The position numbers were made by a program, and so were the translations under genes. Source: Ureibacillus aquaedulcis (GTDB lineage Bacteria; Bacillota; Bacilli; Bacillales_A; Planococcaceae). From it: a stretch of 64,000 nucleotides of DNA. The stretch is from contig NZ_JAUHTQ010000006.1 of the NCBI RefSeq assembly GCF_030418165.1, positions 62,001 to 126,000 of the forward strand, written 5' to 3'. Numbering within the stretch: the first letter of the stretch is position 1; each line of letters starts with the position of its first letter. Of this stretch, positions 43,362 to 53,330 are shown one piece after another. Below the pieces are notes generated by a model. It had not been told where the DNA came from and made no database searches. It was given only the letters and a program-made list of their open reading frames with translations.

Positions 43362-43865
43362 TTAAACTAAATTATTTGCGATTTTTTTCCCAAGCAATAA
43401 AAAGCCATCTTTTTCTGATACTTCGTATGCATCTAATGGACCAAGTGGTGGTGTACCCGGAATGTTTTTACCAGTTTTTTCATAACGTCCACCGTGACAA
43501 GCACAGAAGAATTGATTTGGGTGCTCAGTATCACTATTCCAGTTAACAGTACAGCCTAAGTGTTTACAAACTGGCGATAGTGCTACGATAGAATCTCCAC
43601 TTTTATAAACCCAAGCAGTATCAGTAACTTCTGATGTGTACCATGCATCAACTTGTTCATATGAAAAGTCAACTTTTACAGGCTCCTCTGTAAGATCTGC
43701 AACTTTTTGGCTAGTTTGTACAAAATCACCATCAGTTTTAGTTTGTAAAGCTGGATCAATTGCAAAGCGAACCATTGGCATTAAAATACCCGCCGCCATA
43801 AATCCACCAACACCAGTTAAAGTGTAGTTAAGAAATTGACGTCTTGAAACTCGATTGTTACTCAT
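43362..43865 (-). CDS. qcrA: Rieske iron-sulfur subunit of menaquinol:cytochrome c reductase
   Basis: A 167-residue protein with a Tat-like N-terminus (SRRQFLNYTLTG) and one membrane anchor. The 2Fe-2S motifs are CKHLGC and CACHGG, i.e. C-x-H and C-x2-H in usual spacing, followed by the Pro loop GTPPLGPLD. It starts behind AGGGGGG. It is first in qcrABC and is preceded by a strong promoter. Confidence 0.97.
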   Translation of the reverse strand: MSNNRVSRRQFLNYTLTGVGGFMAAGILMPMVRFAIDPALQTKTDGDFVQTSQKVADLTEEPVKVDFSYEQVDAWYTSEVTDTAWVYKSGDSIVALSPVCKHLGCTVNWNSDTEHPNQFFCACHGGRYEKTGKNIPGTPPLGPLDAYEVSEKDGFLLLGKKIANNLV

Positions 43866-43939
43866 CCTTTTCCCCCCTCTAACTAAAAGGTCAGTCCAAC
43901 GGACATACTTTTACAAATAGTAATTACTAGGACATATCT

Positions 43940-43968
43940 ATGATATATCAATAAAATAGGTTGGTCAA
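43940..43968 (-). promoter_or_regulatory. qcrABC promoter
   Basis: Minus-strand TTGACC (43963-43968), 17-bp spacer, TATCAT (43940-43945): five of six matches in each box of a SigA promoter, about 75 bp before qcrA. Confidence 0.75.
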
Positions 43969-44021
43969 TATTGGCTTTCCATACTTTCGACAAGTTTGTG
44001 AACATTTAATGAAACAATTTT

Positions 44022-44471
44022 CTAGCTTTGGAACCATTTGGAAGTCAATATAGGAATTATCTGTTTCAATTGCTCTTCCAACACTGTTTTCCTAACCCCT
44101 TTATCCATTGATTCCAAAGGAATGGAAGGTAACCAGATGACATCAACTTGTTCGCTATCGCTTGTCCAAGCGTGATCGTTTGTAATAAAGATGACGTGCT
44201 TAAAACCTGCATTTTGCAATTCTTCCTTTAGTAAGATTACAGGTAATCCAGCTTTTGTCTGTTTAGTATAAGAAAATGGAGGGACAAGCATTAATCTGCC
44301 TTTGAACTGCTGTTCAACAAATGCTGTCAGGGACATCAAGAAATCTGCTGCTGAGCTGCTTTGCTTTATTCTCTCATCTTCGAATTCCAAAGAAAGCAGC
44401 GGTACGAGTGCCGTATCAATAAAATCCTTTTGTGATTGAAATTGTTTTACATCATTTACATTAAAAAACAT
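44022..44471 (-). CDS. ypiF: YpiF-like protein (DUF2487)
   Basis: A 149-residue soluble protein of the DUF2487/YpiF family (MFFNVNDVKQFQSQKDFIDTA at its start). ATG 44471 follows GGAGGAG; an upstream in-frame ATG lies before that site. It sits immediately upstream of qcrA as in B. subtilis, suggesting a link with the reductase or its assembly, but no activity is known. Confidence 0.82.
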   Translation of the reverse strand: MFFNVNDVKQFQSQKDFIDTALVPLLSLEFEDERIKQSSSAADFLMSLTAFVEQQFKGRLMLVPPFSYTKQTKAGLPVILLKEELQNAGFKHVIFITNDHAWTSDSEQVDVIWLPSIPLESMDKGVRKTVLEEQLKQIIPILTSKWFQS

Positions 44472-44618
44472 GATTTCTCCTCCATATATCAATATTTACT
44501 ATTGCCAAAAACAAAAAAAAATAACAGTTTAATTTTAATCAAATATTACTTAGTAATTTATAGAGTTATAAGAAAGTCAAAACGACGCCACTTTAGATTT
44601 ATCTAATTCAAGGCTGAA

Positions 44619-44792
44619 TTAGAAGAATCCAGCAACAGCCGCCCCTTCAATTGCCTCGTTTATGCGTTCTAGCAAGTCAGTTATTCCACAAACTTCTTGC
44701 ATGAGTTTCCACATTGCATGGCAAGCGCTTTCATGACATTCACTACTAGACAGGAAATGAAAAAAATTCGTGCAGACAAAGTCAATCAACAA
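44619..44792 (-). pseudogene. short Cys/His-containing open frame, probable remnant
   Basis: An open frame from TTG 44792 to TAA 44619 (57 codons). It contains SSECHESACHAMWKLMQEV and then GITDLLERINEAIEGAAVAG, which looks like coding sequence. There is no convincing ribosome site, and its 5' end overlaps the ypiB terminator hairpin, so I regard it as a decayed fragment rather than a working gene. Confidence 0.25.
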
Positions 44793-44804
44793 CTTTGTCT
44801 ACAC
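44758..44804 (-). terminator. terminator of the ypiA-ypiB operon
   Basis: 13-bp minus-strand stem GTGTAGACAAAGT / ACTTTGTCTGCAC (one U-G pair) followed by GAATTTTTTT. Confidence 0.85.
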
Positions 44805-44900
44805 TCTGTGTGCCCCTATCATAATTGAAGAGATATTTTCTTTCACCCTGTATCTTTTCGAATTTATATAATTCTCTAATTCTATCTTTCAACGATACGA

Positions 44901-45458
44901 TTACATATTTTTAGTAGTTTGCTTCAATGCCTGGAGTAAGTTGGATAGCGAATAGAATCTTTCTTTATCTCCTTTATCCAAAGCATCGTCTATTTCTTTT
45001 AACAACTTTTCTTCTTGAAATGCCAACAAACTATTATTCAGCATTTCTTCAGCTATGAGCCGGTCCTTTTCGCTAATATGCAAATACTTGGGCATAAATG
45101 GGTTTTCCTCTAATACAGCTAAATACTGTTGACTCGGAGGTATATTAGGAAAGTTTAATTGGATATACATGCTTTCATTAGGGTGTAATCTTAAATCATG
45201 AAAAGATTTTTCGGCATCACTTGTCATAATGTTTCCTTTATAAAACCGAAATGGTACGCCAGTCGAATCAACAGAGGACATTACTATTGCTCGCGGACAA
45301 TAATGCGCTTCTTCTACAAAGTGAATATTTTCAAGTAGGCTATCATTGCTCAATAAATAGTTCAGTATCCAAACACATTCTCTTCTTTTTAATTGATAAT
45401 TTTTTAGAAACCAACGAACAAAAGTTTTTTTATCAATAATTGGAATGGAAGAAGTCAC
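44901..45458 (-). CDS. ypiB: YpiB-like protein (UPF0302, IDEAL domain)
   Basis: A roughly 185-residue protein of the UPF0302/YpiB family. The N-terminal UPF0302 domain has [21 protein letters not shown] short C-terminal helical IDEAL-type segment ([18 protein letters not shown]) follows. The start is GTG 45458, eight nucleotides after AGGAGGG; the longer frame from 45482 includes the ribosome site itself. It follows ypiA by 16 nt. Molecular function unknown. Confidence 0.82.
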   Translation of the reverse strand: MTSSIPIIDKKTFVRWFLKNYQLKRRECVWILNYLLSNDSLLENIHFVEEAHYCPRAIVMSSVDSTGVPFRFYKGNIMTSDAEKSFHDLRLHPNESMYIQLNFPNIPPSQQYLAVLEENPFMPKYLHISEKDRLIAEEMLNNSLLAFQEEKLLKEIDDALDKGDKERFYSLSNLLQALKQTTKNM

Positions 45459-45474
45459 TTTGCTATCCCTCCTT

Positions 45475-46731
45475 TTATTCAAGAGTGTAGAGAAGATCTA
45501 ACCATTGTTGCTCTGTTGGTTCCAAAGCAATTAATTGATTAACGATACTTCGTGCTTCCTCTCTTTTTCCTTCTTCAATCAAGAAATAACAATATTTTTC
45601 TAAAAACGATGGTTCGTCTTTAAAATCATTATATGCTATCTTGTAAATTTCGCATGCACGTTCATAGTCCTCATTCTTGGCATAAGCATCCGCAACAAAG
45701 GGATATAAAGCGCTCCAGTCGAAATCATTATTTTTTAAATTTTCATATAATTCTATAATTTCTTCAAAGCGCTCTTGGTTTGCATAGATTGACATAAGGA
45801 CTAGAATGGCTTCCATATATTCCGGGTCAAGGGCAATGGCCTGTTGCAAGTAATTAGTCGCCTCATTCGGCAAATTGTTTTTTAAAGCCATTTTACCGGC
45901 AAATAAATAGAATGACTTTTCGTACTCGTCACGCTGCAAGCCTTCTTCAATGGTTTTTAGCGCTCTTTTATTATCTTCCAGCATGGCATAGCTCTCTGCC
46001 AATAATAAGTAAGCACTAAAATAGTCAGGATCCAATTCTTTTAAATCCTCCAGCTGTTTCGTAGCCAATTCGTATTTTTCAGTTTGGAAAGCGGCGTAGG
46101 CAGAACCAAATAATAAATCAGGCGTTACTGATTCCTCTAACGCTTCCATATAGTAATCCAGGGCAGTTTCATATCCACCGCCTGCACGATATACTTCCGC
46201 CAATCTTGAAGCCAATAACACCCCAGCAATTTCTTTTGCTTTGGCATGCAATTCTTCATAAATACGAGCTGCTTCCGTAAAACGGCCGGTTTCAAACAAT
46301 AATTCAGCTTTTGCAAATTGCAATAATGGTTCATTCGGCAATAATTCCAGAGCTTCGGTAATACGCAGTTCAGCTACTTCATATAATCCTTGCATTTGAT
46401 AATAATCTGCTAATAAAAGTAAGCTTTGTGCATACTCTGGCGCCTCTGAATCAATCCCCATCAGTAACTGTAGAGCCTCATCTTCGTCACCTAATTCGAT
46501 TAATACTGATGCACGATCAATGGCCACTTGAGCCTCATCCGGAAATAAAAATTGCAAATGTTCATAAATTCGATCTGCTTCAGTTAAAAAGCCGTATTGC
46601 ATCAGTAAATCGGCTATCTCATATAATACATCCGGCTGCTCATTTAATAATATCGTTTCTAACAAATTATTAATTTGTTGTAATTCTCCACTTTGAATGG
46701 CTTGTATCATTTCGTTCGCTGTATTTGTCAA
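45475..46731 (-). CDS. ypiA: TPR-repeat protein YpiA
   Basis: A 418-residue cytoplasmic protein built almost entirely of tetratricopeptide repeats of about 34 residues (for example [20 protein letters not shown]). It starts at TTG behind AGGTGAG. The family sits between qcr/ypiBF and the aro cluster in B. subtilis. TPR arrays mediate protein contacts; the partner is unknown. Confidence 0.85.
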   Translation of the reverse strand: MTNTANEMIQAIQSGELQQINNLLETILLNEQPDVLYEIADLLMQYGFLTEADRIYEHLQFLFPDEAQVAIDRASVLIELGDEDEALQLLMGIDSEAPEYAQSLLLLADYYQMQGLYEVAELRITEALELLPNEPLLQFAKAELLFETGRFTEAARIYEELHAKAKEIAGVLLASRLAEVYRAGGGYETALDYYMEALEESVTPDLLFGSAYAAFQTEKYELATKQLEDLKELDPDYFSAYLLLAESYAMLEDNKRALKTIEEGLQRDEYEKSFYLFAGKMALKNNLPNEATNYLQQAIALDPEYMEAILVLMSIYANQERFEEIIELYENLKNNDFDWSALYPFVADAYAKNEDYERACEIYKIAYNDFKDEPSFLEKYCYFLIEEGKREEARSIVNQLIALEPTEQQWLDLLYTLE

Positions 46732-46793
46732 CTTTTACTCACCTTTTTTATGTTTAGTCAATACTATGCTACTTCACTTATTTAATTGAAACA

Positions 46794-46838
46794 AGAAAAA
46801 GGACCTGCCCCGCATGAAATCGCAGGAGGTCCTACTAT
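46794..46838 (-). terminator. terminator of the aromatic amino acid operon
   Basis: Minus-strand stem AGGACCT...AGGTCCT with an inner CTGC/GCGG-rich part, then TTTTTCTTG, just after the aroA stop. Confidence 0.88.
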
Positions 46839-46873
46839 TTTATTTTGCCCTTCTACTGTTGGTATCTTAAAAA

Positions 46874-48169
46874 TTATTTGTTCAAAAGTGTTTCTACATG
46901 TTCAAAGAACGTTGGATATGAAACAGCTATACATTCCGTATCATCTATTTCAATAAGTGAAGTTGAAATTAAGGCAGCGATTGCAGACATCATTCCGATA
47001 CGATGATCTCCGTATGACTTTAACCTCGCTCCATGGAGTTTTGTAGGTCCATGAATAATCATCCCATCTTCGGTCGCTTCAATATCGGCTCCCAGCTTTT
47101 GAAGTTCTGTAACAACAGCAGTGATCCGGTCTGTTTCTTTAACCTTTAATTCCTCCGCATCACGGATGATCGTAGTCCCCTCTGCTTGAGTCGCTAAAAG
47201 AGCGATGATAGGGATTTCATCGATTAACCGTGGGATGATCTCCCCTTCGATTATTGTTGCTTTTAGGTTGGAAGTGCGAATTGTCAGTGTTGCAGTTGGT
47301 TCGGCAGCAGTTTCGTCTGCTAATGCTACCGACAGATCTGCTCCCATTTTTTCTAGTACTTCAAGAATCCCGGCCCTGGTTGGATTGACACCAACATTTT
47401 CCATAACAATCTCACTACCGGGAACAATTGCTCCTGCTACCAAGAAAAAAGCGGCTGAAGAGATATCACCGGGAACGTTGACATGGGTAGCTTGAAGCTG
47501 TTGTCCCCCTTCGAAAGCTACAACACCATCAGCAACCTCGATTGTTGCACCAAATTGTTTAAGCATTCTTTCTGTGTGATCGCGTGAGACCTCTTTTTCC
47601 CGGACAATTGTTGTTCCTTCTGCCCTTAGTCCTGCAAGCAATATGGCTGATTTCACTTGGGCACTCGCCACAGGCATCGTATAGTCAATTGCTTTTAACT
47701 TTGACCCTTGAACTGCTAAAGGGGTAAATTGGCCATTCTCTCTTCCCGCAATTTTTGCTCCCATTAATCGAAGTGGATCTGCCACTCTACGCATTGGACG
47801 TCTTCCGATAGATGCATCACCTGTCATTATGGTATGCAGGGTTGTGCCCGATAAGATTCCCAACATAAGTCTTGTCGTAGTACCTGAATTACCCGTATAC
47901 AATACTTCTTTTGGTTCTTCCCAATTGTCCATACCAGGGCTCAGAATTGTTACATTTGTCCCTTCAACCTGGATATCAACACCAAGCTTACGAAAACAGT
48001 CAATCGTACTTAGACAATCCTCCCCCAGAAGAAATCCGCTAATCGTTGTTTTTCCTTGCGCAATCGATCCGAACATGACTGAACGATGAGATATCGATTT
48101 GTCGCCCGGAACAGTAATCGTCCCATTTAGACTAGCGTTGTTATAATCTAAACTAGTTGTAGAAGACAT
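46874..48169 (-). CDS. aroA: 3-phosphoshikimate 1-carboxyvinyltransferase (EPSP synthase)
   Basis: A 431-residue enzyme of the shikimate pathway (called aroE in B. subtilis). It has [32 protein letters not shown] and [17 protein letters not shown] 48169 follows AAAGGGG at 7 nt; the longer frame to 48199 lacks a ribosome site. The SISHR and GNSGTT details suggest a class II-type enzyme; this is inference. Last gene of the aroC-aroB-aroH-hisC-tyrA-aroA operon. Confidence 0.96.
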   Translation of the reverse strand: MSSTTSLDYNNASLNGTITVPGDKSISHRSVMFGSIAQGKTTISGFLLGEDCLSTIDCFRKLGVDIQVEGTNVTILSPGMDNWEEPKEVLYTGNSGTTTRLMLGILSGTTLHTIMTGDASIGRRPMRRVADPLRLMGAKIAGRENGQFTPLAVQGSKLKAIDYTMPVASAQVKSAILLAGLRAEGTTIVREKEVSRDHTERMLKQFGATIEVADGVVAFEGGQQLQATHVNVPGDISSAAFFLVAGAIVPGSEIVMENVGVNPTRAGILEVLEKMGADLSVALADETAAEPTATLTIRTSNLKATIIEGEIIPRLIDEIPIIALLATQAEGTTIIRDAEELKVKETDRITAVVTELQKLGADIEATEDGMIIHGPTKLHGARLKSYGDHRIGMMSAIAALISTSLIEIDDTECIAVSYPTFFEHVETLLNK

Positions 48170-48206
48170 GTAAATACCCCTTTCTTTCAAAATAAACATT
48201 ACTTAA

Positions 48207-49304
48207 TTATGATATATACATTTCATACTTGGTTCTGCTATTAATACATTTTTGTGCTTTATCACGGTCTTCCGCATTTTGAAAGCTAATAACCAAAATA
48301 CCAAATACATCTTCCCGCGCCTCTACTACACGAATATTCGTAATGCTTATCTGTTCCTCTGCTAAATAGCCTGTTAACTCGGAAATTACACCAGGATAAT
48401 CAGGAATATCAACATACAGATCATACGTAGTATAGAATGCTCCCGTATTGATCGGTAACCGATCACGCACATCTTTTGCACTCGCAAAATATTCCTCAAT
48501 CGTCTCTTCATTGCGACTTAGAAGAATGGATTTGACCCGCTCCATTTCATCCTGCCACGAGTTTAACTGACTCAGCAACTCATCTCGATTTTGGAGTACA
48601 ATATCCTTCCACATGAGGGGATTGGAAGAAGCGATTCTCGTTACATCCCGAAAACCACCTGCAGCAAGCATACTTGTCATTGGATAATTTTGCTGTTCAC
48701 TAACTAGCTGATGAACTAATGAAGCTGCAACAATATGGGGAAAATGGCTTACAACAGCTGTCATATGATCGTGTTCATGTGCATCGAGCCGCACGATCTT
48801 GGCTAGTGTAAATTTCAGTAAATCTTCAAGCTCTTTGACCTGTTGTTCATTTTCGTTTTCTAAAGGGGTTAATATGTAATAGGCGTTCTCGAAAAGATAC
48901 GTTTTTGCGGCTTGAACACCACTTTTATGAGAACCAGCCATTGGATGTCCACCAATAAAAGTAATGCCCTTTTTTCGCAATTGTGCACCCTTCTCCATAA
49001 TTAATCCTTTAGTACTTCCCGTATCAGTTACGATTACATTTTGCTTAAGTGGCCATTCCTTCATTTTTTCCAGCCAATCAAGTGTTGCATTCACCGGTGT
49101 ACCGAATATAATGACATCAGCCATACTTGCTGCTTGGATCACATCATCCACAACTTCATGAACAATATTTAAATCAAGTGCTTGCTGCCTCGTTTTTTCA
49201 TATAAATCGAAGCCGAACACCTTCGTGTTCGGCGCTTTTTGACAGGAAAGTGCAATCGAGCCCCCTATCAACCCTAATCCTATGACAAAGACGTTCCGTG
49301 TCAT
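48207..49304 (-). CDS. tyrA: prephenate dehydrogenase with ACT domain
   Basis: A 365-residue NAD-dependent enzyme making 4-hydroxyphenylpyruvate for tyrosine. The Rossmann motif is VIGLGLIGGSIALS, the catalytic His region is GGHPMAGSHKSG, and a C-terminal ACT domain (about 295-365) offers feedback control by an amino acid. The start overlaps the hisC stop by 4 nt. Confidence 0.95.
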   Translation of the reverse strand: MTRNVFVIGLGLIGGSIALSCQKAPNTKVFGFDLYEKTRQQALDLNIVHEVVDDVIQAASMADVIIFGTPVNATLDWLEKMKEWPLKQNVIVTDTGSTKGLIMEKGAQLRKKGITFIGGHPMAGSHKSGVQAAKTYLFENAYYILTPLENENEQQVKELEDLLKFTLAKIVRLDAHEHDHMTAVVSHFPHIVAASLVHQLVSEQQNYPMTSMLAAGGFRDVTRIASSNPLMWKDIVLQNRDELLSQLNSWQDEMERVKSILLSRNEETIEEYFASAKDVRDRLPINTGAFYTTYDLYVDIPDYPGVISELTGYLAEEQISITNIRVVEAREDVFGILVISFQNAEDRDKAQKCINSRTKYEMYIS

Positions 49305-50401
49305 GCAAAAACTCCCTGTTCTGTAAGTACTTCTTCAAGTAAAGATAAGAACTTGCCATTTTGTTCTTCAGTCCCAATCGTTACACGAATAAATCCAGGA
49401 ATACCTAAAGCATTTCCGCTCCGAATAATAAATCCGCGCTTCATCATCTCTTTAAATACAACATCACTATCCGCTTTTACTTCAAATAAAATAAAGTTTG
49501 TTTCCGTTGGGTAGTAATTCAAATTATGTTTTTCACAAAACTCAATATATTGTTTTTTGCCGGCTTCATTTTTTTCCCTGCATTCGTTGATAAAAGTCTG
49601 ATCATCCAAGGCTGTGATTGCAACCTTTTGACTCAGGATTGTGTTATTGAAAGGAGCACGCACCGCGTCCAATTTGGAGATGACTTCCTCCTGGGCAAAT
49701 CCATAACCAACTCGGAACGATGCCAGTCCGTATGCTTTTGAAAAAGTTCGCAGAACAATTATATTAGGGTATTTGTCGATATAAGATCGTGTTTCTTTAT
49801 GGTCTGGTGAGTTCACGTATTCATAATAGGCTTCATCCAGCACGACTAGCACTTCAGAAGGAACTTTTGATAAGAAATTTTGTAATTCATCATCACTGAC
49901 AATCGTTCCTGTTGGGTTATTCGGATTGCATACCCATACAACAGATGTCTTTTCATCAATCGCATCCAACATCGCAACAAGGTCATGCTTTCCATTTTGC
50001 ATTGGAATTTCCCTAACTTCCGCACCTTCAATTTCTGCATTATGGCGATATTGTGAAAAGGAGGGAGTAGCCATTACTGTATTAACCCCTGGATAAAGCA
50101 ATGCACGTGTAATAATTGCAATTAAATCATCTGATCCATTACCAAAAATCACTTGCGTTTCTTGGACATTTAGATGATTGGCAACAGCTGTACGTAAATC
50201 CTGTGCATATCCATCGGGATAAATCGCATGATTTGAATGATCATGTTCCAAAAACGCTTTAACCTTGGGTGAAAACCCATAGGGATTTTCGTTGGAGGCA
50301 AGTTTGACTACTTCATCCAATCCAAATTCTTTTTTCACTTCTTCAATCGGTTTGCCCGGTTGGTATGCTTTCATATTATATACTTGCTGTTTCCATTTCA
50401 T
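49301..50401 (-). CDS. hisC: histidinol-phosphate/aromatic aminotransferase
   Basis: A 366-residue PLP enzyme. The motifs NENPYGFSPKV, VCNPNNPTG, VLDEAYYEYV and the PLP-lysine segment RTFSKAYGLASFRVGYG identify HisC. In B. subtilis the same gene in this cluster also transaminates phenylpyruvate and hydroxyphenylpyruvate, fitting its place between aroH and tyrA. It starts behind AAGGAGA, only 13 nt after aroH, where B. subtilis has the six trp genes. Confidence 0.95.
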   Translation of the reverse strand: MKWKQQVYNMKAYQPGKPIEEVKKEFGLDEVVKLASNENPYGFSPKVKAFLEHDHSNHAIYPDGYAQDLRTAVANHLNVQETQVIFGNGSDDLIAIITRALLYPGVNTVMATPSFSQYRHNAEIEGAEVREIPMQNGKHDLVAMLDAIDEKTSVVWVCNPNNPTGTIVSDDELQNFLSKVPSEVLVVLDEAYYEYVNSPDHKETRSYIDKYPNIIVLRTFSKAYGLASFRVGYGFAQEEVISKLDAVRAPFNNTILSQKVAITALDDQTFINECREKNEAGKKQYIEFCEKHNLNYYPTETNFILFEVKADSDVVFKEMMKRGFIIRSGNALGIPGFIRVTIGTEEQNGKFLSLLEEVLTEQGVFA

Positions 50402-50414
50402 AGTTAATGTCTCC

Positions 50415-50789
50415 TTACTTGTTAGCTTCTTGTACTAAATCCGGTCGTAAACTTACCGCATTGTTCAGATAAATATGCCGTACGTCTTTTTGATGCAGCT
50501 CTGTATTCACATGAAGCAAAACTCGAATACACAGTGGAAGCGCATTTGGAACACTCATTTCATGTGTACACATTGTCGGAACAAATTCCCAGCCTTCGAT
50601 GGAACGAACTGCTTTTGCCGGAAATCCAGAAGTGATATCTGCAGTTGTCGAGATAAGGACCGAGATGATATCTTCCGGTTTTATAGCATTTGCACGTACA
50701 ATTTCTTTAACCAAACTTTCCGTTTCATTATAAATAAGCTCAGGCTTATCCTCAGGTACTGTCGTTGCGCCTCTTACTCCTCTAATCAT
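50415..50789 (-). CDS. aroH: chorismate mutase, AroH type
   Basis: A 124-residue monofunctional chorismate mutase of the trimeric Bacillus AroH fold (MIRGVRGATTVPED at the start; Arg-rich active site residues RGVRGAT and CIRVLLHVNT). It converts chorismate to prephenate. Its ATG overlaps the aroB stop by 4 nt. Confidence 0.96.
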   Translation of the reverse strand: MIRGVRGATTVPEDKPELIYNETESLVKEIVRANAIKPEDIISVLISTTADITSGFPAKAVRSIEGWEFVPTMCTHEMSVPNALPLCIRVLLHVNTELHQKDVRHIYLNNAVSLRPDLVQEANK

Positions 50790-51877
50790 TTAAAAACCTC
50801 CATAAGTAAAGCACGATACTCTGAATCTACTTCTCTACATTCCGGTAGTGCAATTGATTGCATAAAAGGATGACCGATAGTATCCAATAATACAAATTTC
50901 AGATCGCCATATTCGACTTTTTTATCCTTTACTAAAAACGATTCCAGCGTTTCAAAAGAGTAAGTCGAAACTGCTTCAAATGGGTATCCATTATTGTATG
51001 CAAATTGCAAAAAAGACTTCGTGAATTCACGTGATACTTTGCCATAGCGCTCACTTAAAAGCAGCGCATAACCCATTCCTATGACAACGGCTTCTCCATG
51101 GGCTAATCCACCATATCCTGCTGCGGCTTCAATGGCATGGCCATATGTATGACCAAAATTCAAATATTTCCGCACCGATTGCTCTGTTTCATCTTCAGCT
51201 ACAATCTTGGCTTTCACTTCGATACCAGCTTTTAAATAAGATGCAAGTTTGCTGCTTGGAATGTTCGTAATCGAATCAATCCCCAATAATTCTTGCAGCC
51301 ATTCCTCATTGTCTATCATTGCGTGCTTAATGACTTCCGCCATACCAGACCGAATTTCACGTTCACTTAAAGAACTCAGAAATTCCAAATCATAAACCAC
51401 GGCCTCGGGTTGATAAAATGCACCGATCAGATTCTTGCCTTGTGGGTGGTTGATCGCTGTTTTGCCCCCAACCGCCGAATCATGCGCCAAGATTGTCGTA
51501 GGGATTTGTACAAAGGGAATTCCCCGCATATATGTAGCTGCAACAAAACCCGCCAAATCACCAACCGCTCCACCGCCAAAGGCCATTAAAAGAGATTTGC
51601 GCGTGCACTTGTGTTCAATTAAAAATGAATGGGCTTCTTTATAATTTTCAAAGCTCTTGCATTCTTCCCCAGGAGGCATCACAAATACCTCGAAGGGATA
51701 GGGGAAATTTGCGGAAAAATAGTTCCCCCCCGCTTCCCAAACGTTTTTATCTGTCAATACGATGGTTTTATCTATCTTTGGCAATTGTTCATATAGAGTT
51801 TCGATTGCACCCGTTAAAATGTTGTTCCCAATCACAACTTCATATTGGTGTGATGCTGTGTTCACCGGAATTTTCAT
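50786..51877 (-). CDS. aroB: 3-dehydroquinate synthase
   Basis: A 363-residue NAD- and metal-dependent enzyme, second step of the shikimate pathway. It has GGGAVGDLAGFVAATYMRG, TTILAHDSAVGGKTAINH, and metal ligands in HGEAVVIGM and NFGHTYGHAIE. It lies two nucleotides after the aroC stop and overlaps aroH. Confidence 0.97.
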   Translation of the reverse strand: MKIPVNTASHQYEVVIGNNILTGAIETLYEQLPKIDKTIVLTDKNVWEAGGNYFSANFPYPFEVFVMPPGEECKSFENYKEAHSFLIEHKCTRKSLLMAFGGGAVGDLAGFVAATYMRGIPFVQIPTTILAHDSAVGGKTAINHPQGKNLIGAFYQPEAVVYDLEFLSSLSEREIRSGMAEVIKHAMIDNEEWLQELLGIDSITNIPSSKLASYLKAGIEVKAKIVAEDETEQSVRKYLNFGHTYGHAIEAAAGYGGLAHGEAVVIGMGYALLLSERYGKVSREFTKSFLQFAYNNGYPFEAVSTYSFETLESFLVKDKKVEYGDLKFVLLDTIGHPFMQSIALPECREVDSEYRALLMEVFK

Positions 51878-51879
51878 TT

Positions 51880-53061
51880 TTAAAACTCCCTTGAGTATTT
51901 TCTCATTTCTTCAATTTGTGCTTTCAGCTGCGGCAATTGATCACTATGGAATTGATCTACAAGCACACTTGCTACTTCCCAAGCTATCACATTTTCTGCA
52001 ACGATGGATGCCGCCGGTACTGCACAGCTATCCGAACGTTCAACACTAGCTTTAAAAGGTTCCTTTGTTTCAATATCAACACTTTGCAGTGGTTTATATA
52101 AAGTTGGAATTGGCTTCATTACCCCGCGGACGACAATTGGCATACCAGTTGACATGCCACCCTCTAAACCACCTAAACGATTTGTTGCGCGAGTGTAGCC
52201 ATTTTCTTCATCCCACAATATTTCATCGTGAACTTCCGAGCCTTTGCGACGAGCCATTTCAAAGCCGATTCCAAATTCAACCCCTTTGAAAGCATTGATG
52301 GATAACATGGCTTGTGCAAGCCTTCCGTCTAATTTCCGGTCGTAATGTACATAGGAACCAATTCCAGCTGGAAGCCCTTCAACGATGACTTCCACAACGC
52401 CACCAATGGAATCCCCTGCTTTTTTCGTATCATCAATCATTTGCACCATTTGGCCCGAAGCAGCTGGATCAACGCAATAACACGGATCCTGCTCGACTAT
52501 TTCACGAATTTCGCTTGCAGATTTTCCTTCCACTTTGGTTGTATCAGCTTTAATGCCGGCAATTTCCGTTACATGTGCAACGATGGATATCCCCAATTCT
52601 TTTAATAGCGCCTTCGCTACAGAGCCCACAGCTACACGGACTGTGGTTTCACGGGCACTGGAACGCTCCAAAACGTTACGCAGATCTCTATGGCCGTATT
52701 TCATGCCGCCTACTAGATCCGCATGTCCGGGACGCGGACGAGAGATTTGACGTTTGATTTCGTTTGGATCTACGTCTTCGGGAAGCGGATCGGCTCCCAT
52801 AATTTTCGTCCAATGCTTCCAATCATCATTATTTACTACTAACGCTACTGGAGAACCCAGTGTTTTCCCGTGACGAACACCACCTACAATTTCAACGGTA
52901 TCTGTTTCAATTTGCATTCGTCTTCCACGGCCATGTCCACCCTGACGTCGCTTCAAATCATAATTAATAGTATCTGCAGATATTGGTAATAGGGATGGCA
53001 GACCCTCGATAATTGTTGTTAACTGAGGTCCGTGAGACTCTCCTGCTGTAAGGTATCGCAT
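51880..53061 (-). CDS. aroC: chorismate synthase
   Basis: A 393-residue FMN-dependent enzyme (aroF in B. subtilis) making chorismate, the branch point for aromatic amino acids, folate and menaquinone. The start [38 protein letters not shown] and [13 protein letters not shown] are signature segments. First gene of the six-gene operon. Confidence 0.98.
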   Translation of the reverse strand: MRYLTAGESHGPQLTTIIEGLPSLLPISADTINYDLKRRQGGHGRGRRMQIETDTVEIVGGVRHGKTLGSPVALVVNNDDWKHWTKIMGADPLPEDVDPNEIKRQISRPRPGHADLVGGMKYGHRDLRNVLERSSARETTVRVAVGSVAKALLKELGISIVAHVTEIAGIKADTTKVEGKSASEIREIVEQDPCYCVDPAASGQMVQMIDDTKKAGDSIGGVVEVIVEGLPAGIGSYVHYDRKLDGRLAQAMLSINAFKGVEFGIGFEMARRKGSEVHDEILWDEENGYTRATNRLGGLEGGMSTGMPIVVRGVMKPIPTLYKPLQSVDIETKEPFKASVERSDSCAVPAASIVAENVIAWEVASVLVDQFHSDQLPQLKAQIEEMRKYSREF

Positions 53062-53249
53062 AAAACACTTTCTCCCTTCAACTCGCTAAAGTATGTATTT
53101 TTAAATATAACATAATACCTTCCAAAAAACAGTGCTAATTTTTGAATATGCACAAAATAGTACCGAATATTCAGATATTCCATTATAAATCAATTTCGTT
53201 ATAATTCCCTTATCCTTTTCATACTTCCCTTAAAAAAGGTCATTTTTAT

Positions 53250-53286
53250 AGTAAAATACGCTTTTCGTACAATTCCGAAAAGCGAA
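53250..53286 (-). terminator. probable cheR terminator
   Basis: Perfect 9-bp stem CGCTTTTCG / CGAAAAGCG (53259-53267 / 53276-53284) followed on the minus strand by TATTTTA, a weak U-tract. Confidence 0.55.
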
Positions 53287-53330
53287 GTTAAAAAAGGATT
53301 ATGATGAAATAAAAGTTTTGGCTCTTCCTC

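Larger units (their letters stand above)
44472..44900. other. ypiF-ypiB intergenic region
   Basis: About 430 bp containing the ypiB terminator, a cre-like palindromic core (44720-44733, 12 of 14) and a minus-strand open frame of 57 codons (listed separately). In B. subtilis ypiB and ypiF are adjacent, so this stretch is an insertion. Confidence 0.5.

Noticed and set aside
44720-44733. cre-like AAGCGCTT palindrome upstream of ypiF
   Set aside because: Only 12 of 14 matches and about 250 bp from the next start codon; too weak to call.
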